From NCBI RefSeq assembly GCF_030053425.1, contig NZ_JASGBI010000001.1, positions 2,116,001 to 2,180,000 on the forward strand: a stretch of DNA of 64,000 nucleotides, written 5' to 3'. The position numbers were made by a program, and so were the translations under genes. Shown one piece after another: positions 31,264-40,760 of this stretch (position 1 is its first letter; every line of letters begins with the position of its first letter). Below the pieces are notes generated by a model that ran no database searches, had not been told where the DNA came from, and saw only the letters and a program-made list of their open reading frames with translations. Source of the stretch: Lysobacter stagni (GTDB lineage Bacteria > Pseudomonadota > Gammaproteobacteria > Xanthomonadales > Xanthomonadaceae).

Positions 31264-31292
31264 TTGAGGCATGCGGCACCCCCACCTAGAAT
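31264..31292 (+). promoter_or_regulatory. Probable sigma70-type promoter for hflKC
   Basis: TTGAGG (31264-31269) and TAGAAT (31287-31292) are separated by exactly 17 bp, in the 97-bp gap between hflX and hflK. It is one of the better -35/-10 pairs I found in the window. A short inverted repeat (GTCCGC/GCGGAC, about 31302-31323) follows in the leader. Confidence 0.5.
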
Positions 31293-31346
31293 CGACGCAC
31301 GTCCGCGCAGCTGAATGCGGACGCGGATCCCCCTCCTGGAGCAGGC

Positions 31347-32462
31347 ATGGCCTGGAACACCCCTGGCAGTGACAATTCCGGCGGTTCGAACGGACGAACC
31401 CCGCGACGCAGACCCGATGGCGGCCGCGGCCTGGATGCCTTGCTCGACCCACTGCGCGGCCTGTTCGGCGGCGGTGGCAACGGCAGCGGCGGCATCCTGC
31501 GCTGGGTCGGACTGGTCGTCGGCCTATGGCTGGTGTTCAACTGCTTCGTGCTGGTGACCGAACAGGAACGCGGCGTGGTCCTGCGCTTCGGCCAGTTCGC
31601 ACGCGTGCTGATGCCCGGTCCGCATATCAAGGCACCGTGGCCGATCGAGCGCGTGATCAAGCTCAACACCGAGCAGAGCAACGCCTACAGCGACACGGTG
31701 CCGGTGTTCACGCGCGATGCGAACATCGTCAACGTGGACCTCAACGTGCAGTACCGGATCGAGAGTCCCGAGGTCTACAAGTTCGGTTCGCGCGACCCCG
31801 AGCGCATCCTGAAGGAAGCCGCGCAGGCGGCGGTGCGCGAGCAGGTCGGCCGCTCGGACCTGGATACCGTGCTGAACGCCCGTGCCGAACTCACGGAAGC
31901 CGTCGAGACGCAGCTGCGTGCGTCGCTGAAGGACTACCGCACCGGCCTGCTGGTGACCGATCTGAGCCTTCCCAACGCGCGTCCGCCGGACGAGGTGAAG
32001 GACGCGTTCGACGAAGTCCAGCGCGCCGCATCCGACCAGACCACCGCCATCAACCAGGCGCAGGCGTACGCCAGCCAGATCGTGCCGGAGGCGCGAGGCG
32101 AAGCCGCGCGCGTGCGCACGTCGGCGGAGGGCGACAAGACCTCGACCATCGCACGCGCGGAAGGCGACGCCACCCGCTTCTCGCTGCTGGTCGACCAGTA
32201 CAAGAACGCGCCGGACGTGACGCGCAAGCGCATGTGGCTCGACACGGTGCAGGACGTGCTGGCCAGGAACCGCACGGTCGTCGGCGCGAGTTCGCGTCAG
32301 CTGATCTACGTGCCGATGTCCGACCAGCGCGGCACGACGACGCCCGTCGCGCCGCCCCTGCTTACCCCCGAACTGCTGACCCCGACCGTCACGCCGGATG
32401 CGGGTGACGTGCGCCCCGGCCGCTCGACCCGTCCGACCGGCCGCGAGGAGGTGACGCGATGA
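31347..32462 (+). CDS. hflK: FtsH modulator HflK
   Basis: Inner-membrane SPFH/prohibitin protein that forms large cages with HflC around FtsH and restrains its activity. The 371-aa protein has a Gly-rich cytosolic N-terminus (about residues 1-48), one transmembrane segment (WVGLVVGLWLVFNCFVLV), the SPFH domain with EQERGVVLRFGQFARVLMPG, a helical region rich in Ala/Glu/Gln (about residues 225-300) and a Pro/Thr-rich tail. The stop overlaps the hflC start. Confidence 0.95.
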   Translation: MAWNTPGSDNSGGSNGRTPRRRPDGGRGLDALLDPLRGLFGGGGNGSGGILRWVGLVVGLWLVFNCFVLVTEQERGVVLRFGQFARVLMPGPHIKAPWPIERVIKLNTEQSNAYSDTVPVFTRDANIVNVDLNVQYRIESPEVYKFGSRDPERILKEAAQAAVREQVGRSDLDTVLNARAELTEAVETQLRASLKDYRTGLLVTDLSLPNARPPDEVKDAFDEVQRAASDQTTAINQAQAYASQIVPEARGEAARVRTSAEGDKTSTIARAEGDATRFSLLVDQYKNAPDVTRKRMWLDTVQDVLARNRTVVGASSRQLIYVPMSDQRGTTTPVAPPLLTPELLTPTVTPDAGDVRPGRSTRPTGREEVTR

Positions 32463-33322
32463 AATTCTCCCTTTGGATCGCCGCCGCGGTCGCCGTGCTG
32501 CTGGCATTGCTGGGCTCGATGTTCACCGTGACCCAGGGCCACGGCGCCATCGTGCTGAACCTGGGGCGCGTGGTGCGCACCGATATCGGCCCGGGCCTGA
32601 ACTTCAAGTGGCCGCTGGTCGAGTCGGTCCGCTCCTTCGACCTGCGTCTGCAGGTGATCGATGCCGAGCCGGAACGCTATCTCACCGTCGACAAGCAGAA
32701 CGTCAGCGTCGACTTCTTCGCGGTGGGCCGAATCGACAACCTGCGCACCTTCTACCGCGCCACCGGTGGCGACGAGAAACTGGCCACCGACCGCCTGGGT
32801 CCGATCATCCGCGACTCGCTGAAGAACGAGATCAACTCGCGCACGCTGCAGCAGGTCGTTTCCGACGACCGCCAGGCGGTGGTGGGCAAGCAGTTGGCCG
32901 CGATCAACCAGGGCGCGGCGACGCTGGGCGTGAAGATCGTCGATATCCGCATCAAGCGGATCGATCTGCCGCAGGACAGCAATGTCGTCAGCTCCGTCTA
33001 CAACCAGATGAAGAGCCAGCGCGCCCAGGTGGCCAGCCGCCTGCGCGCCGAGGGTGTCGAGAAGGCCCTGGCGATCCGTGCCGAGGCCGACCGCGCCAAG
33101 GCGGTGATCCTGGCCGAGGCCGAGCGTGACGCGCAGAAGCTGCGCGGCGAGGGCGATGCGGAAGCCGCACGCCTGTTCGCGCAGGCCGCCAACAAGGACC
33201 CCGGCTTCTTCGCGTTCCAGCGCAGCCTGGAGGCCTATCGCAAGTCCTTCGGGGACGGCGAGAGCATGATCGTCCTGGACAAGGATGACCCGTTCCTGCA
33301 GTACCTGCGTTCGGATCGCTGA
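32459..33322 (+). CDS. hflC: FtsH modulator HflC
   Basis: Partner of HflK in the SPFH complex around FtsH. The 287-aa protein has an N-terminal transmembrane anchor (LWIAAAVAVLLALLGSMFTV), an SPFH domain (GHGAIVLNLGRVVRTDIGPG), and a long helix containing ASRLRAEGVEKALAIRAEAD, ending in a conserved FFAFQRSLEAYRKSF segment. It starts within the hflK stop codon (ATGA), consistent with equimolar synthesis. Confidence 0.95.
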   Translation: MKFSLWIAAAVAVLLALLGSMFTVTQGHGAIVLNLGRVVRTDIGPGLNFKWPLVESVRSFDLRLQVIDAEPERYLTVDKQNVSVDFFAVGRIDNLRTFYRATGGDEKLATDRLGPIIRDSLKNEINSRTLQQVVSDDRQAVVGKQLAAINQGAATLGVKIVDIRIKRIDLPQDSNVVSSVYNQMKSQRAQVASRLRAEGVEKALAIRAEADRAKAVILAEAERDAQKLRGEGDAEAARLFAQAANKDPGFFAFQRSLEAYRKSFGDGESMIVLDKDDPFLQYLRSDR

Positions 33323-33331
33323 CCGCCGCCC

Positions 33332-33517
33332 ATGACCGAGCTGCTCTCGGCCCTGTGCCTGGTTGCCGTGCTGGAGGGGCTGTTCCTCTTCGTCGCGCCG
33401 CGGGGCTGGAAACGGGCGGCCGAGCAGCTTCATGCGCTCCCTGACCGCCAGTTACGCGTGGTGGGCGCGGTGGTCGTGGGCGTGGGCCTGCTGTCGCTGT
33501 GGTGGGTGCGCTTCTGA
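33332..33517 (+). CDS. DUF2065 small membrane protein (YjeT-like)
   Basis: A 61-aa inner-membrane protein with two hydrophobic segments (ALCLVAVLEGLFLFVAP and VVGAVVVGVGLLSLWWV) on either side of the conserved GWKRAAEQLHALPDRQLR. This matches E. coli YjeT in length, layout and position, 9 bp after hflC and before purA. Function is not established, though the conserved order suggests a link with the HflKC complex. Confidence 0.9.
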   Translation: MTELLSALCLVAVLEGLFLFVAPRGWKRAAEQLHALPDRQLRVVGAVVVGVGLLSLWWVRF

Positions 33518-33528
33518 GGCCCGCCTGA

Positions 33529-35004
<1,476 letters not shown>

Positions 35005-35027
35005 GCCACGGTTCGCCGTCGCATACG

Positions 35028-35057
35028 AAAAGGCCCCGCATCGCGGGGCCTTTTTTT
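35028..35057 (+). terminator. Intrinsic terminator of purA
   Basis: AAAAGGCCCCGC and GCGGGGCC pair around ATC with a run of seven T following. The left A-run lets it work for minus-strand transcripts too; it lies between convergent purA and the ExoD-like gene. Confidence 0.9.
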
Positions 35058-35111
35058 GTTGTGCGGCGTGCGAGCGGCCGGTGCCAGCGACGGGATGGGC
35101 GACGCCGCGCC

Positions 35112-35744
35112 TCAGAAGAGCATGTCGAACCAGCGCGCAGCCACGCCGGCGAGCGTTCCGGAAAGCACGCCGAACACGGCGATGGAGATCACGCCGGCCG
35201 TCCAGGCCGCGCCCAGCAGCCAGCCGTCGCGTTCGAGCAGTGCGAAGGCGAACAACAACAGCAACGCCCCGAACAGGTAATTCGTGAACGGAATCGGCAG
35301 CGACAGCAGCAGGCCAAGCAACAGCAGCAGCAGGCCGGTGAAGAAATCCGCCAGACGGTGGTCCAGCAATACCGTCGCGCGCGGGCGCACCAGCTTCTCC
35401 AGTCGGGTCAGCCACGGCGACAGCAGGTCGCGGAAGCGCGCCATCGCGTGACGGTGCGGACCGCGGCGGGCGAGGAACTTCGGCAGCCACGGCTGGCGCA
35501 GGCCGATCAGCAATTGCAGGCCGATCAGCATCACCAGCGGGCCGCTCACCGCGCCGCCGACGCCAGGGATCGGGATGAACGCCGGTATCGTCGAGACGAA
35601 CAGCAGCATGCCGAAGGAGCGATCGCCCAGGCCATGCAGGACGTCGCCCATGCGCAGCTGTTCGTCGGGGTCGCCGGTGGCGAAGACGTCCAGAAGGGCG
35701 CGCGTGCCGGCCTCGTGGGGGCGATGGTCAGCCCGATGTGTCAT
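35112..35744 (-). CDS. ExoD-family membrane protein
   Basis: A 210-aa inner-membrane protein of the ExoD family, named for an effect on exopolysaccharide production in rhizobia; the molecular role is unclear. It shows the family start LRMGDVLHGLGDRSFGMLLF, IPAFIPIPGVGGAVSGPLVM, LRQPWLPKFLARR, and a Leu-rich hydrophobic block LLLLLLGLLLSLPIP. Four to five membrane segments are likely. The start lies inside the 3' end of the upstream CNNM/CBS gene (17 bp overlap), so the two are coupled. Confidence 0.85.
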   Translation of the reverse strand: MTHRADHRPHEAGTRALLDVFATGDPDEQLRMGDVLHGLGDRSFGMLLFVSTIPAFIPIPGVGGAVSGPLVMLIGLQLLIGLRQPWLPKFLARRGPHRHAMARFRDLLSPWLTRLEKLVRPRATVLLDHRLADFFTGLLLLLLGLLLSLPIPFTNYLFGALLLLFAFALLERDGWLLGAAWTAGVISIAVFGVLSGTLAGVAARWFDMLF

Positions 35745-37062
35745 CCGCGACCGGCTCCTGTTCGGGGCGCCTGTACAGCAGCAGCTTGTCGATGCGCGGG
35801 CCGTCGAGGTCCACCACCTCGATGCGCCACAGGCCCCAGTCGAAGTGTTCGCCCACGTACGGGATGCGGCCGAAATGCGCGATCACCATGCCGGCGGCGG
35901 TGTGGAAATCGTGTTCGTCCTCGTCGGGCAGACGGCCGCCGCCAACGAGTTCGCGCAGGTCTTCCAGCGACAGCGAACCGTCCAGCAGGAACGAACCGTC
36001 GGCCCGTTCCACGACGGGCGAGCTGTCGTCGTCTTCCTCGCCGGCGACACCGGCGAAGGTGTGCACGCGCCCGACCACCGCGTCCATCAGGTCGGCGATG
36101 GTGACCACGCCGCTGATGTCGCCGTATTCGTCCACGACCAGTGCCAGCGAATGCTGCTCCTCGCGGAAGATTTCCAGCAGCTTCATCGCGTGCGTGGACT
36201 CGGACACGAACAACGGCTCGCGCAGTGACTTGAACAGGTCCGGTGCGCGCTCGTCCAGGCGGTCGAGCAGCGACTTGACCTCCAGGATGCCCACCACTTC
36301 GGTGTCGTTGCCGCGATACACCGGGTAACGCGAGAACTGCGTCTGCCGCATCGTTTCCAGGTTCTCGGCGAAATCCGCCGAGGCGTCCAGCCATGCGATG
36401 CGCGTGCGCGGCGTCATCAGGCTTTCGGCCGTGCGATCGCCCAGGCCGAGGACGCGGTTCATCATCTTGCGCTCGTCCGCGTCGATCACGCCCTGCTCGT
36501 GGCCTTCGCTCACCAGCAGGCGGATCTCTTCTTCGCTGATGGCGTTGCGCGCATCGTCCTTGACGCCGATCAGGCGCAGCACCAGGCGGTTGATGCGGCC
36601 CAGATTGGCCACGATCGGCTGCGCCAGGCGCGACAACCAGTACAGCGGCAGGGCGACCGCGGCGGCGATGCCTTCGGAGTTGGTCAGCGCCAGGCGCTTG
36701 GGCACCAGCTCGCCGAAGATCACCTGCGCGGCGGTGATCAGCCCCACCGCCGTGCCGATGCCGATGCCGCGGGCGTACTCGCGCGCGTGGGGCAGCATGC
36801 CCTCCACCCAGCCGGCAATGGCCAGGCCGATGGCTTCACCGCCGAACACGCCGGTGAGCACGCCGATCAGGGTGATGCCCACCTGTACGGTGGAGAGCAG
36901 GTTGTCGGGATGCTCGGCCAGCTCCAGCGCCATGGCGGCGCCGCGGCTGTTCTCGGACATCTGCTTGAGCTTGATCTTGCGCGAAGTCATCAGCGCCATC
37001 TCCGACATCGCGAAGAAGGCGTTCAGGACGATCAGGGCAATGACGATCAGGAGTTCCAGCAT
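35728..37062 (-). CDS. CNNM/CBS-domain membrane protein (UPF0053, hemolysin/CorC-like)
   Basis: A 444-aa transporter-like protein, probably for magnesium or cobalt efflux. Domains run: CNNM/DUF21 transmembrane domain (about residues 1-190, with LNAFFAMSEMALMTSRKIKL and QVGITLIGVLTGVFGG), a pair of CBS domains (about 215-335, with LMTPRTRIAWLD and VVDEYGDISGVVTIADLMDAV), and the CorC/HlyC C-terminal domain (about 350-430, DGSFLLDGSLSLEDL). It overlaps the ExoD-like gene downstream. Hemolysin naming is historical; a haemolytic role is unlikely. Confidence 0.92.
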   Translation of the reverse strand: MLELLIVIALIVLNAFFAMSEMALMTSRKIKLKQMSENSRGAAMALELAEHPDNLLSTVQVGITLIGVLTGVFGGEAIGLAIAGWVEGMLPHAREYARGIGIGTAVGLITAAQVIFGELVPKRLALTNSEGIAAAVALPLYWLSRLAQPIVANLGRINRLVLRLIGVKDDARNAISEEEIRLLVSEGHEQGVIDADERKMMNRVLGLGDRTAESLMTPRTRIAWLDASADFAENLETMRQTQFSRYPVYRGNDTEVVGILEVKSLLDRLDERAPDLFKSLREPLFVSESTHAMKLLEIFREEQHSLALVVDEYGDISGVVTIADLMDAVVGRVHTFAGVAGEEDDDSSPVVERADGSFLLDGSLSLEDLRELVGGGRLPDEDEHDFHTAAGMVIAHFGRIPYVGEHFDWGLWRIEVVDLDGPRIDKLLLYRRPEQEPVADDTSG

Positions 37063-37310
37063 GCGGTCCGATCCTCAGGATGGCAGGCTGGGGTGCACGG
37101 TCCGTGAGGGTGCACAAGGGCGGCGGGCGGCCTTTCTGGGTCGTCGTCCATCGGGTGAAGTGGGGTGAAGAAGGGGCGAAGCGTCTGGATGGTAGCAGGA
37201 CGGCCGAAATCAACCCGCCGCGGGCGCGCGCCGATGTCCCCAAACCGTCATAATTCCCGCCCTGCGACCCCTATCGAGCCGGCATCCCGGCACCACGAGG
37301 CCCCCTGCGC

Positions 37311-37937
37311 ATGTTCTCCCTGCAAACCATCTTCGGCCAAGGCAACCAGTTCTACACCCTGCTGGAGGAGGCCGCGGTGGCCGCCCACGACAGCACCCGG
37401 GCGCTGCACGCGATGCTCAAGGCAGCCGATCGCCAGCCCGCGCTGGACGCCTTCAAGCTGGCCCGCCAGCGCGAGCGCGAAGCCTCGGACAAGATCAGCC
37501 AGGAGCTGGTCAACAGCTTCATCACGCCGATCGAGCGCGAGGACATCGAAGCGCTGGGCTCGGCGCTGTACAAGATTCCCAAGCAGGTCGAGAAGTTCGC
37601 CGACCGCTACTCGCTGGCCACACGTCACCTGGAGCACATCGACTTCGCGCCGCGCGCGGCGATGCTGGAACAGGCCTCGGCGGTGGTGGTGAAGATGGTG
37701 CACGAGCTGCGCAACCTCAAGCTGGAGCCGATGAAGGCGCTCAACGACGAGCTGCGTTCCATCGAGAACGAAGCCGACCGCCTGATGCTCGAGCTGTACC
37801 GCGACATCTATTCGGGCCGCCTGGACAACCTGCAGATGTTCCTGCTCAAGGAGTTCTTCGAGATCCTTGAGAAGGCCATCGACCGTTGCCGCGAAGCCGG
37901 CGTGGTCGCCTACGAAATCGTGCTGAAGAACTCGTAA
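37311..37937 (+). CDS. DUF47 (PhoU-like) phosphate transport accessory protein
   Basis: A 208-aa all-helical cytoplasmic protein of the PhoU-like DUF47 family. It contains FYTLLEEAAVAAHDSTRAL, ARQREREASDKISQELVNSFITPIEREDI and a conserved late block IENEADRLMLELYRDIYSG. Members are encoded next to PiT phosphate permeases and probably regulate them. Here it lies 12 bp upstream of a PiT gene. A CATAAT element at about 37249-37254 may be the -10 of the pair's promoter. Confidence 0.93.
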   Translation: MFSLQTIFGQGNQFYTLLEEAAVAAHDSTRALHAMLKAADRQPALDAFKLARQREREASDKISQELVNSFITPIEREDIEALGSALYKIPKQVEKFADRYSLATRHLEHIDFAPRAAMLEQASAVVVKMVHELRNLKLEPMKALNDELRSIENEADRLMLELYRDIYSGRLDNLQMFLLKEFFEILEKAIDRCREAGVVAYEIVLKNS

Positions 37938-37949
37938 GGGGCCGGTCCG

Positions 37950-39077
37950 ATGCTGACCCTGGTCCTGGTCGTGGTATTCGCGGCGCTCGCCTTCGAATAC
38001 ATCAACGGCTTCCACGACACCGCCAACTCCATCGCCACGGTGGTGGCGACCAAGGTGCTCTCGCCGATGCAGGCGGTGGCCCTGGCGGCTTCCATGAACC
38101 TGCTCGGCGCGCTGTGGGGCACGGCGGTGGCCAAGACCATCGCTTCGGGCCTGCTCGATACCGGCGTGGTGGAAGTCACCTCACAATTGATTCTGTGCGC
38201 GCTGCTTGGCGCGATCGTCTGGAACCTGATCACGTGGTGGAAGGGGCTGCCGTCCTCGTCCTCGCACGCGCTCATCGGTGGCCTGTGCGGCGCCGCCGTT
38301 GCTTCGGCCAGCAACAACTTCCATTCGGTGATCTGGTCCCAGCCGCACGACCCCTGGTACAAGAGCGCCGGCGTGCTGTGGAAGGTCGTCGTGCCGATGT
38401 TCAGCTCGCCGCTGCTGGGCTTCGCCACCGGTTTCCTGGTGATGGGCCTGCTGTTCGCGATCATCTCCTTCATGGCGCGCAGCGGCGGCGTGCTGGCACG
38501 CATGGCGCGCCCGCGCTGGGTCAATGCGTTCTTCGGCAAGGCGCAGCTGTTGTCCGCTGCCGGCATGGGCTTCGCGCATGGCAGCAACGACGCGCAGAAG
38601 ACGATGGGCATCATCGCGCTGGCGCTGGTCGGCGCGCAGTCGGCCGGCACGCTGGACAACCTGCCGTCGTGGCTGGCGTTCCTGCATCCCTCGCAGAACG
38701 CGCTGGAGCACAACGACATCGACCAGTGGATCAAGGTCACCTGCGCGCTGGTCATGGCCGCCGGTACCGCCGCGGGCGGCTGGCGCATCATCAAGACGCT
38801 GGGCCACAAGCTGGTGAAGCTGCATCCGATCAACGGCTTCGCCGCGGAAACCAGCGCCGCGGCGGTGATCATGGGCGCCTCGTTCCTGGGCATTCCGGTG
38901 TCGACCACGCACAACATCTCCTCGGCCATCATGGGCGTGGGCACGGCCAAGCGCTTCAACGCGATCAAGTGGACCGTGGTGGAGAAGATGATCTGGGCGT
39001 GGATCCTGACGATCCCCGCCGCCGGCGGCATCGCCTATCTGTTCTTCGAGACGTTCCGCTACTTCGGCTGGGCATAA
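37950..39077 (+). CDS. Inorganic phosphate transporter, PiT family
   Basis: A 375-aa low-affinity metal-phosphate/proton symporter in the inner membrane. The duplicated PiT signature is visible: FEYINGFHDTANSIATVVATK near the N-terminus and AHGSNDAQKTMGIIALAL in the second half. A further GIPVSTTHNISSAIMGVG block and about nine to ten hydrophobic segments fit the family. Co-transcribed with the DUF47 gene and closed by a terminator. Confidence 0.94.
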   Translation: MLTLVLVVVFAALAFEYINGFHDTANSIATVVATKVLSPMQAVALAASMNLLGALWGTAVAKTIASGLLDTGVVEVTSQLILCALLGAIVWNLITWWKGLPSSSSHALIGGLCGAAVASASNNFHSVIWSQPHDPWYKSAGVLWKVVVPMFSSPLLGFATGFLVMGLLFAIISFMARSGGVLARMARPRWVNAFFGKAQLLSAAGMGFAHGSNDAQKTMGIIALALVGAQSAGTLDNLPSWLAFLHPSQNALEHNDIDQWIKVTCALVMAAGTAAGGWRIIKTLGHKLVKLHPINGFAAETSAAAVIMGASFLGIPVSTTHNISSAIMGVGTAKRFNAIKWTVVEKMIWAWILTIPAAGGIAYLFFETFRYFGWA

Positions 39078-39095
39078 GGCCCGATCGCAATAAAA

Positions 39096-39128
39096 AGAAA
39101 AGGCCCGCGCAAGCGGGCCTTTTCTTTT
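39096..39128. terminator. Bidirectional intrinsic terminator after the PiT gene
   Basis: AAAAGGCCCGC and GCGGGCCTTTT pair around GCAA-type loop sequence, with A-rich sequence to the left and TTTTCTTTT to the right. It lies between the convergent PiT gene and the 136-aa unknown. Confidence 0.88.
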
Positions 39129-39145
39129 GGCGCCGGCGTCTGCCG

Positions 39146-39556
39146 TCAGAACAGATCACCGCCCGCCGACAACATCCGCTCCATGCGATCGCCCAGGCCG
39201 CCGATCTCCAGCACCAGGCGGTCGACCTCGGCCTCGTCCAGGCCTTCGTATGGACGGTTCTCGCACAACTGCAGGTGCGGCACGCCGTCCAGGTCGCCGA
39301 TGGCGAGGTAACCCACGCGACTCTGCCAGTTGAAGATCAGAGCCTTCTTCGCATCCAGTCCCGTGATCGGTGCGACCGCGGTGCTCACGCGCAGGTACGG
39401 GCGACCGTCGTCGTCGTCGAGTTCGGACAGGAAGATGGACTGGTGGCGGGTGCCGTGCTCAAGCGACAGTTCGATGCAGACCACGTCGACATCGTGTTCG
39501 GTGAGCCGGAATTTCGCCGCCTGCAGATGGCGGCGGATCGATTCGAAGTTGCGCAC
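39146..39556 (-). CDS. Conserved-looking protein of unknown function (136 aa)
   Basis: I do not recognise the family with certainty. It starts at GTG 39556 with an AGGAG site 6 bp upstream. The soluble 136-aa product begins with a helix (FESIRRHLQAAKF), then alternating strands (VDVVCIELSLEHG, RQSIFLSEL-like, YLRVSTAVAPITG, GYLAIGDLDGVPHLQL), and ends with a helical LVLEIGGLGDRMERML. This alpha-beta-alpha layout resembles YbjN or type III secretion chaperone folds, a weak inference. It is divergent from the alkyltransferase-like gene. Confidence 0.6.
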   Translation of the reverse strand: MRNFESIRRHLQAAKFRLTEHDVDVVCIELSLEHGTRHQSIFLSELDDDDGRPYLRVSTAVAPITGLDAKKALIFNWQSRVGYLAIGDLDGVPHLQLCENRPYEGLDEAEVDRLVLEIGGLGDRMERMLSAGGDLF

Positions 39557-39582
39557 GGGCGGCTCCTTCCGGGGGAGACCGG

Positions 39583-39588
39583 TATGCT
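39583..39588 (+). promoter_or_regulatory. -10-like TATGCT immediately upstream of the alkyltransferase-like start
   Basis: TATGCT ends 6 bp before the ATG at 39595. If used, transcription would begin at or next to the A of the start codon, giving a leaderless mRNA; no separate ribosome site is visible. No -35 match is evident. Confidence 0.35.
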
Positions 39589-39594
39589 ACCGCG

Positions 39595-40017
39595 ATGAGC
39601 AATGTCCCTGCCGACGACGCGCACCGACGCATCCTGGCCGCGATCCGCGCGATCCCCGCGGGTGAAGTGGCCGGTTACGGCGAAGTCGCCCGTCGCGCCG
39701 GTCTGCCGGGCCGTGCGCGGCTGGTGGCGCGCCTGCTGGGCCAGAACGAGGACGCCGCGCTGCCCTGGCACCGCGTGCTGCGCTCCGACGGGCGCATCGC
39801 CTTCCCGGAGGGGTCGAAGGGCTTCCGCGAGCAGAGTCAGCGCCTGCGCGCCGAAGGCGTCCGGGTGGAGGGCGGCCGCGTGAAGGGCCAGCGCCCGGCC
39901 GCGACGCTCGACGAGCAGATGTGGGGCATGGACATGCATGCCGACGCGAAGGCCGCGCGGACGTCGCGCGTCCGCAAGGCGGCGCCGGCCGCCCGCAAGC
40001 GATCCACCCGCGGTTGA
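39595..40017 (+). CDS. Alkyltransferase-like (ATL) DNA-repair protein, MGMT family
   Basis: A 140-aa member of the O6-alkylguanine-DNA alkyltransferase fold. The active-site motif PCHR of MGMT is PWHR here (Pro57-Trp58-His59-Arg60), so the methyl-accepting Cys is absent. The helix-turn-helix with the arginine finger (VARRAGLPGRARLVARLLGQN) is intact. ATL proteins such as E. coli YbaZ bind O6-alkylguanine, flip it and hand the lesion to nucleotide excision repair. An added C-terminal tail of about 30 residues is rich in Lys, Arg and Ala and may bind DNA. Confidence 0.88.
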   Translation: MSNVPADDAHRRILAAIRAIPAGEVAGYGEVARRAGLPGRARLVARLLGQNEDAALPWHRVLRSDGRIAFPEGSKGFREQSQRLRAEGVRVEGGRVKGQRPAATLDEQMWGMDMHADAKAARTSRVRKAAPAARKRSTRG

Positions 40018-40088
40018 AACCGTGTGATCGGCGGCGAGCCCGCCCGGACGGCGCAGCGGCTACCATGTAGCGCAACAAAGGAGCCGTG

Positions 40089-40745
40089 ATGTTCTCCAAC
40101 CTTCCCCCCGTCACCAAGGCCCTGCTGATCGCCAACGGCCTGGTGTTCGTGCTTCAGATGATCGTGAGCGATGTCGCGCTGGCGCAGTTCATGCTGTGGC
40201 CACCCGGCGCCGGCGACAGCCTGTACGGCATCGACTTCATGCCCTGGCAGCTGCTGACCTACGGCTTCATGCACGGCAGCTTCGTCCACCTGTTGTTCAA
40301 CATGCTGGCGCTGGCGATGTTCGGCGCGCCGCTGGAACACGTCTGGGGCGATCGCCGCTACCTCACGTACTACCTCGTCTGCATCGTGGGCGCGGCGCTG
40401 TGCCAGATCGGCGTGGGCATGTGGACCCTCTCGCAGGGCGAACAGGCCTACCCGACGGTTGGCGCCTCCGGCGGCATCTTCGGCCTGCTGCTGGCTTACG
40501 GAATGTTGTTCCCGCACCAGCGCGTGATGCTGCTGATCCCGCCGATCCCGATGAAGGCGCGCACGCTGGTGATCGTCTACGGTGCGATCGAACTGCTGCT
40601 GGGCGTGACGCGAACGATGCCCGGCGTGGCGCACTTCGCGCACCTGGGCGGCATGCTGTTCGGCTGGCTGCTCATCCGCTACTGGCGCGGGCAGCCGCCG
40701 TTCGGTCGGCGCAAGGGGCCGCCACGCATGCGCGTGGTGCGCTAG
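40089..40745 (+). CDS. Rhomboid family intramembrane serine protease
   Basis: A 218-aa six-helix membrane protease. The catalytic Ser127 is in VGASGGIFGLLLAYG and the partner His185 in AHFAHLGGMLFGWLL; the loop-1 HGSFVHLLFNMLALAMFG segment with WGDRRYL is also typical. Start ATG 40089 has AAAGGAG upstream; a GTG directly before it is less likely. A TACCAT hexamer at 40061-40066 may be its -10. It is convergent with an M13 peptidase gene. Substrates are unknown. Confidence 0.92.
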   Translation: MFSNLPPVTKALLIANGLVFVLQMIVSDVALAQFMLWPPGAGDSLYGIDFMPWQLLTYGFMHGSFVHLLFNMLALAMFGAPLEHVWGDRRYLTYYLVCIVGAALCQIGVGMWTLSQGEQAYPTVGASGGIFGLLLAYGMLFPHQRVMLLIPPIPMKARTLVIVYGAIELLLGVTRTMPGVAHFAHLGGMLFGWLLIRYWRGQPPFGRRKGPPRMRVVR

Positions 40746-40760
40746 GACGCCCTCACCGGC

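Noticed and set aside
35728..37062. Haemolysin
   Set aside because: The CNNM/CBS/CorC architecture is that of a cation transporter; the haemolysin label in this family is historical and no toxin features are present.
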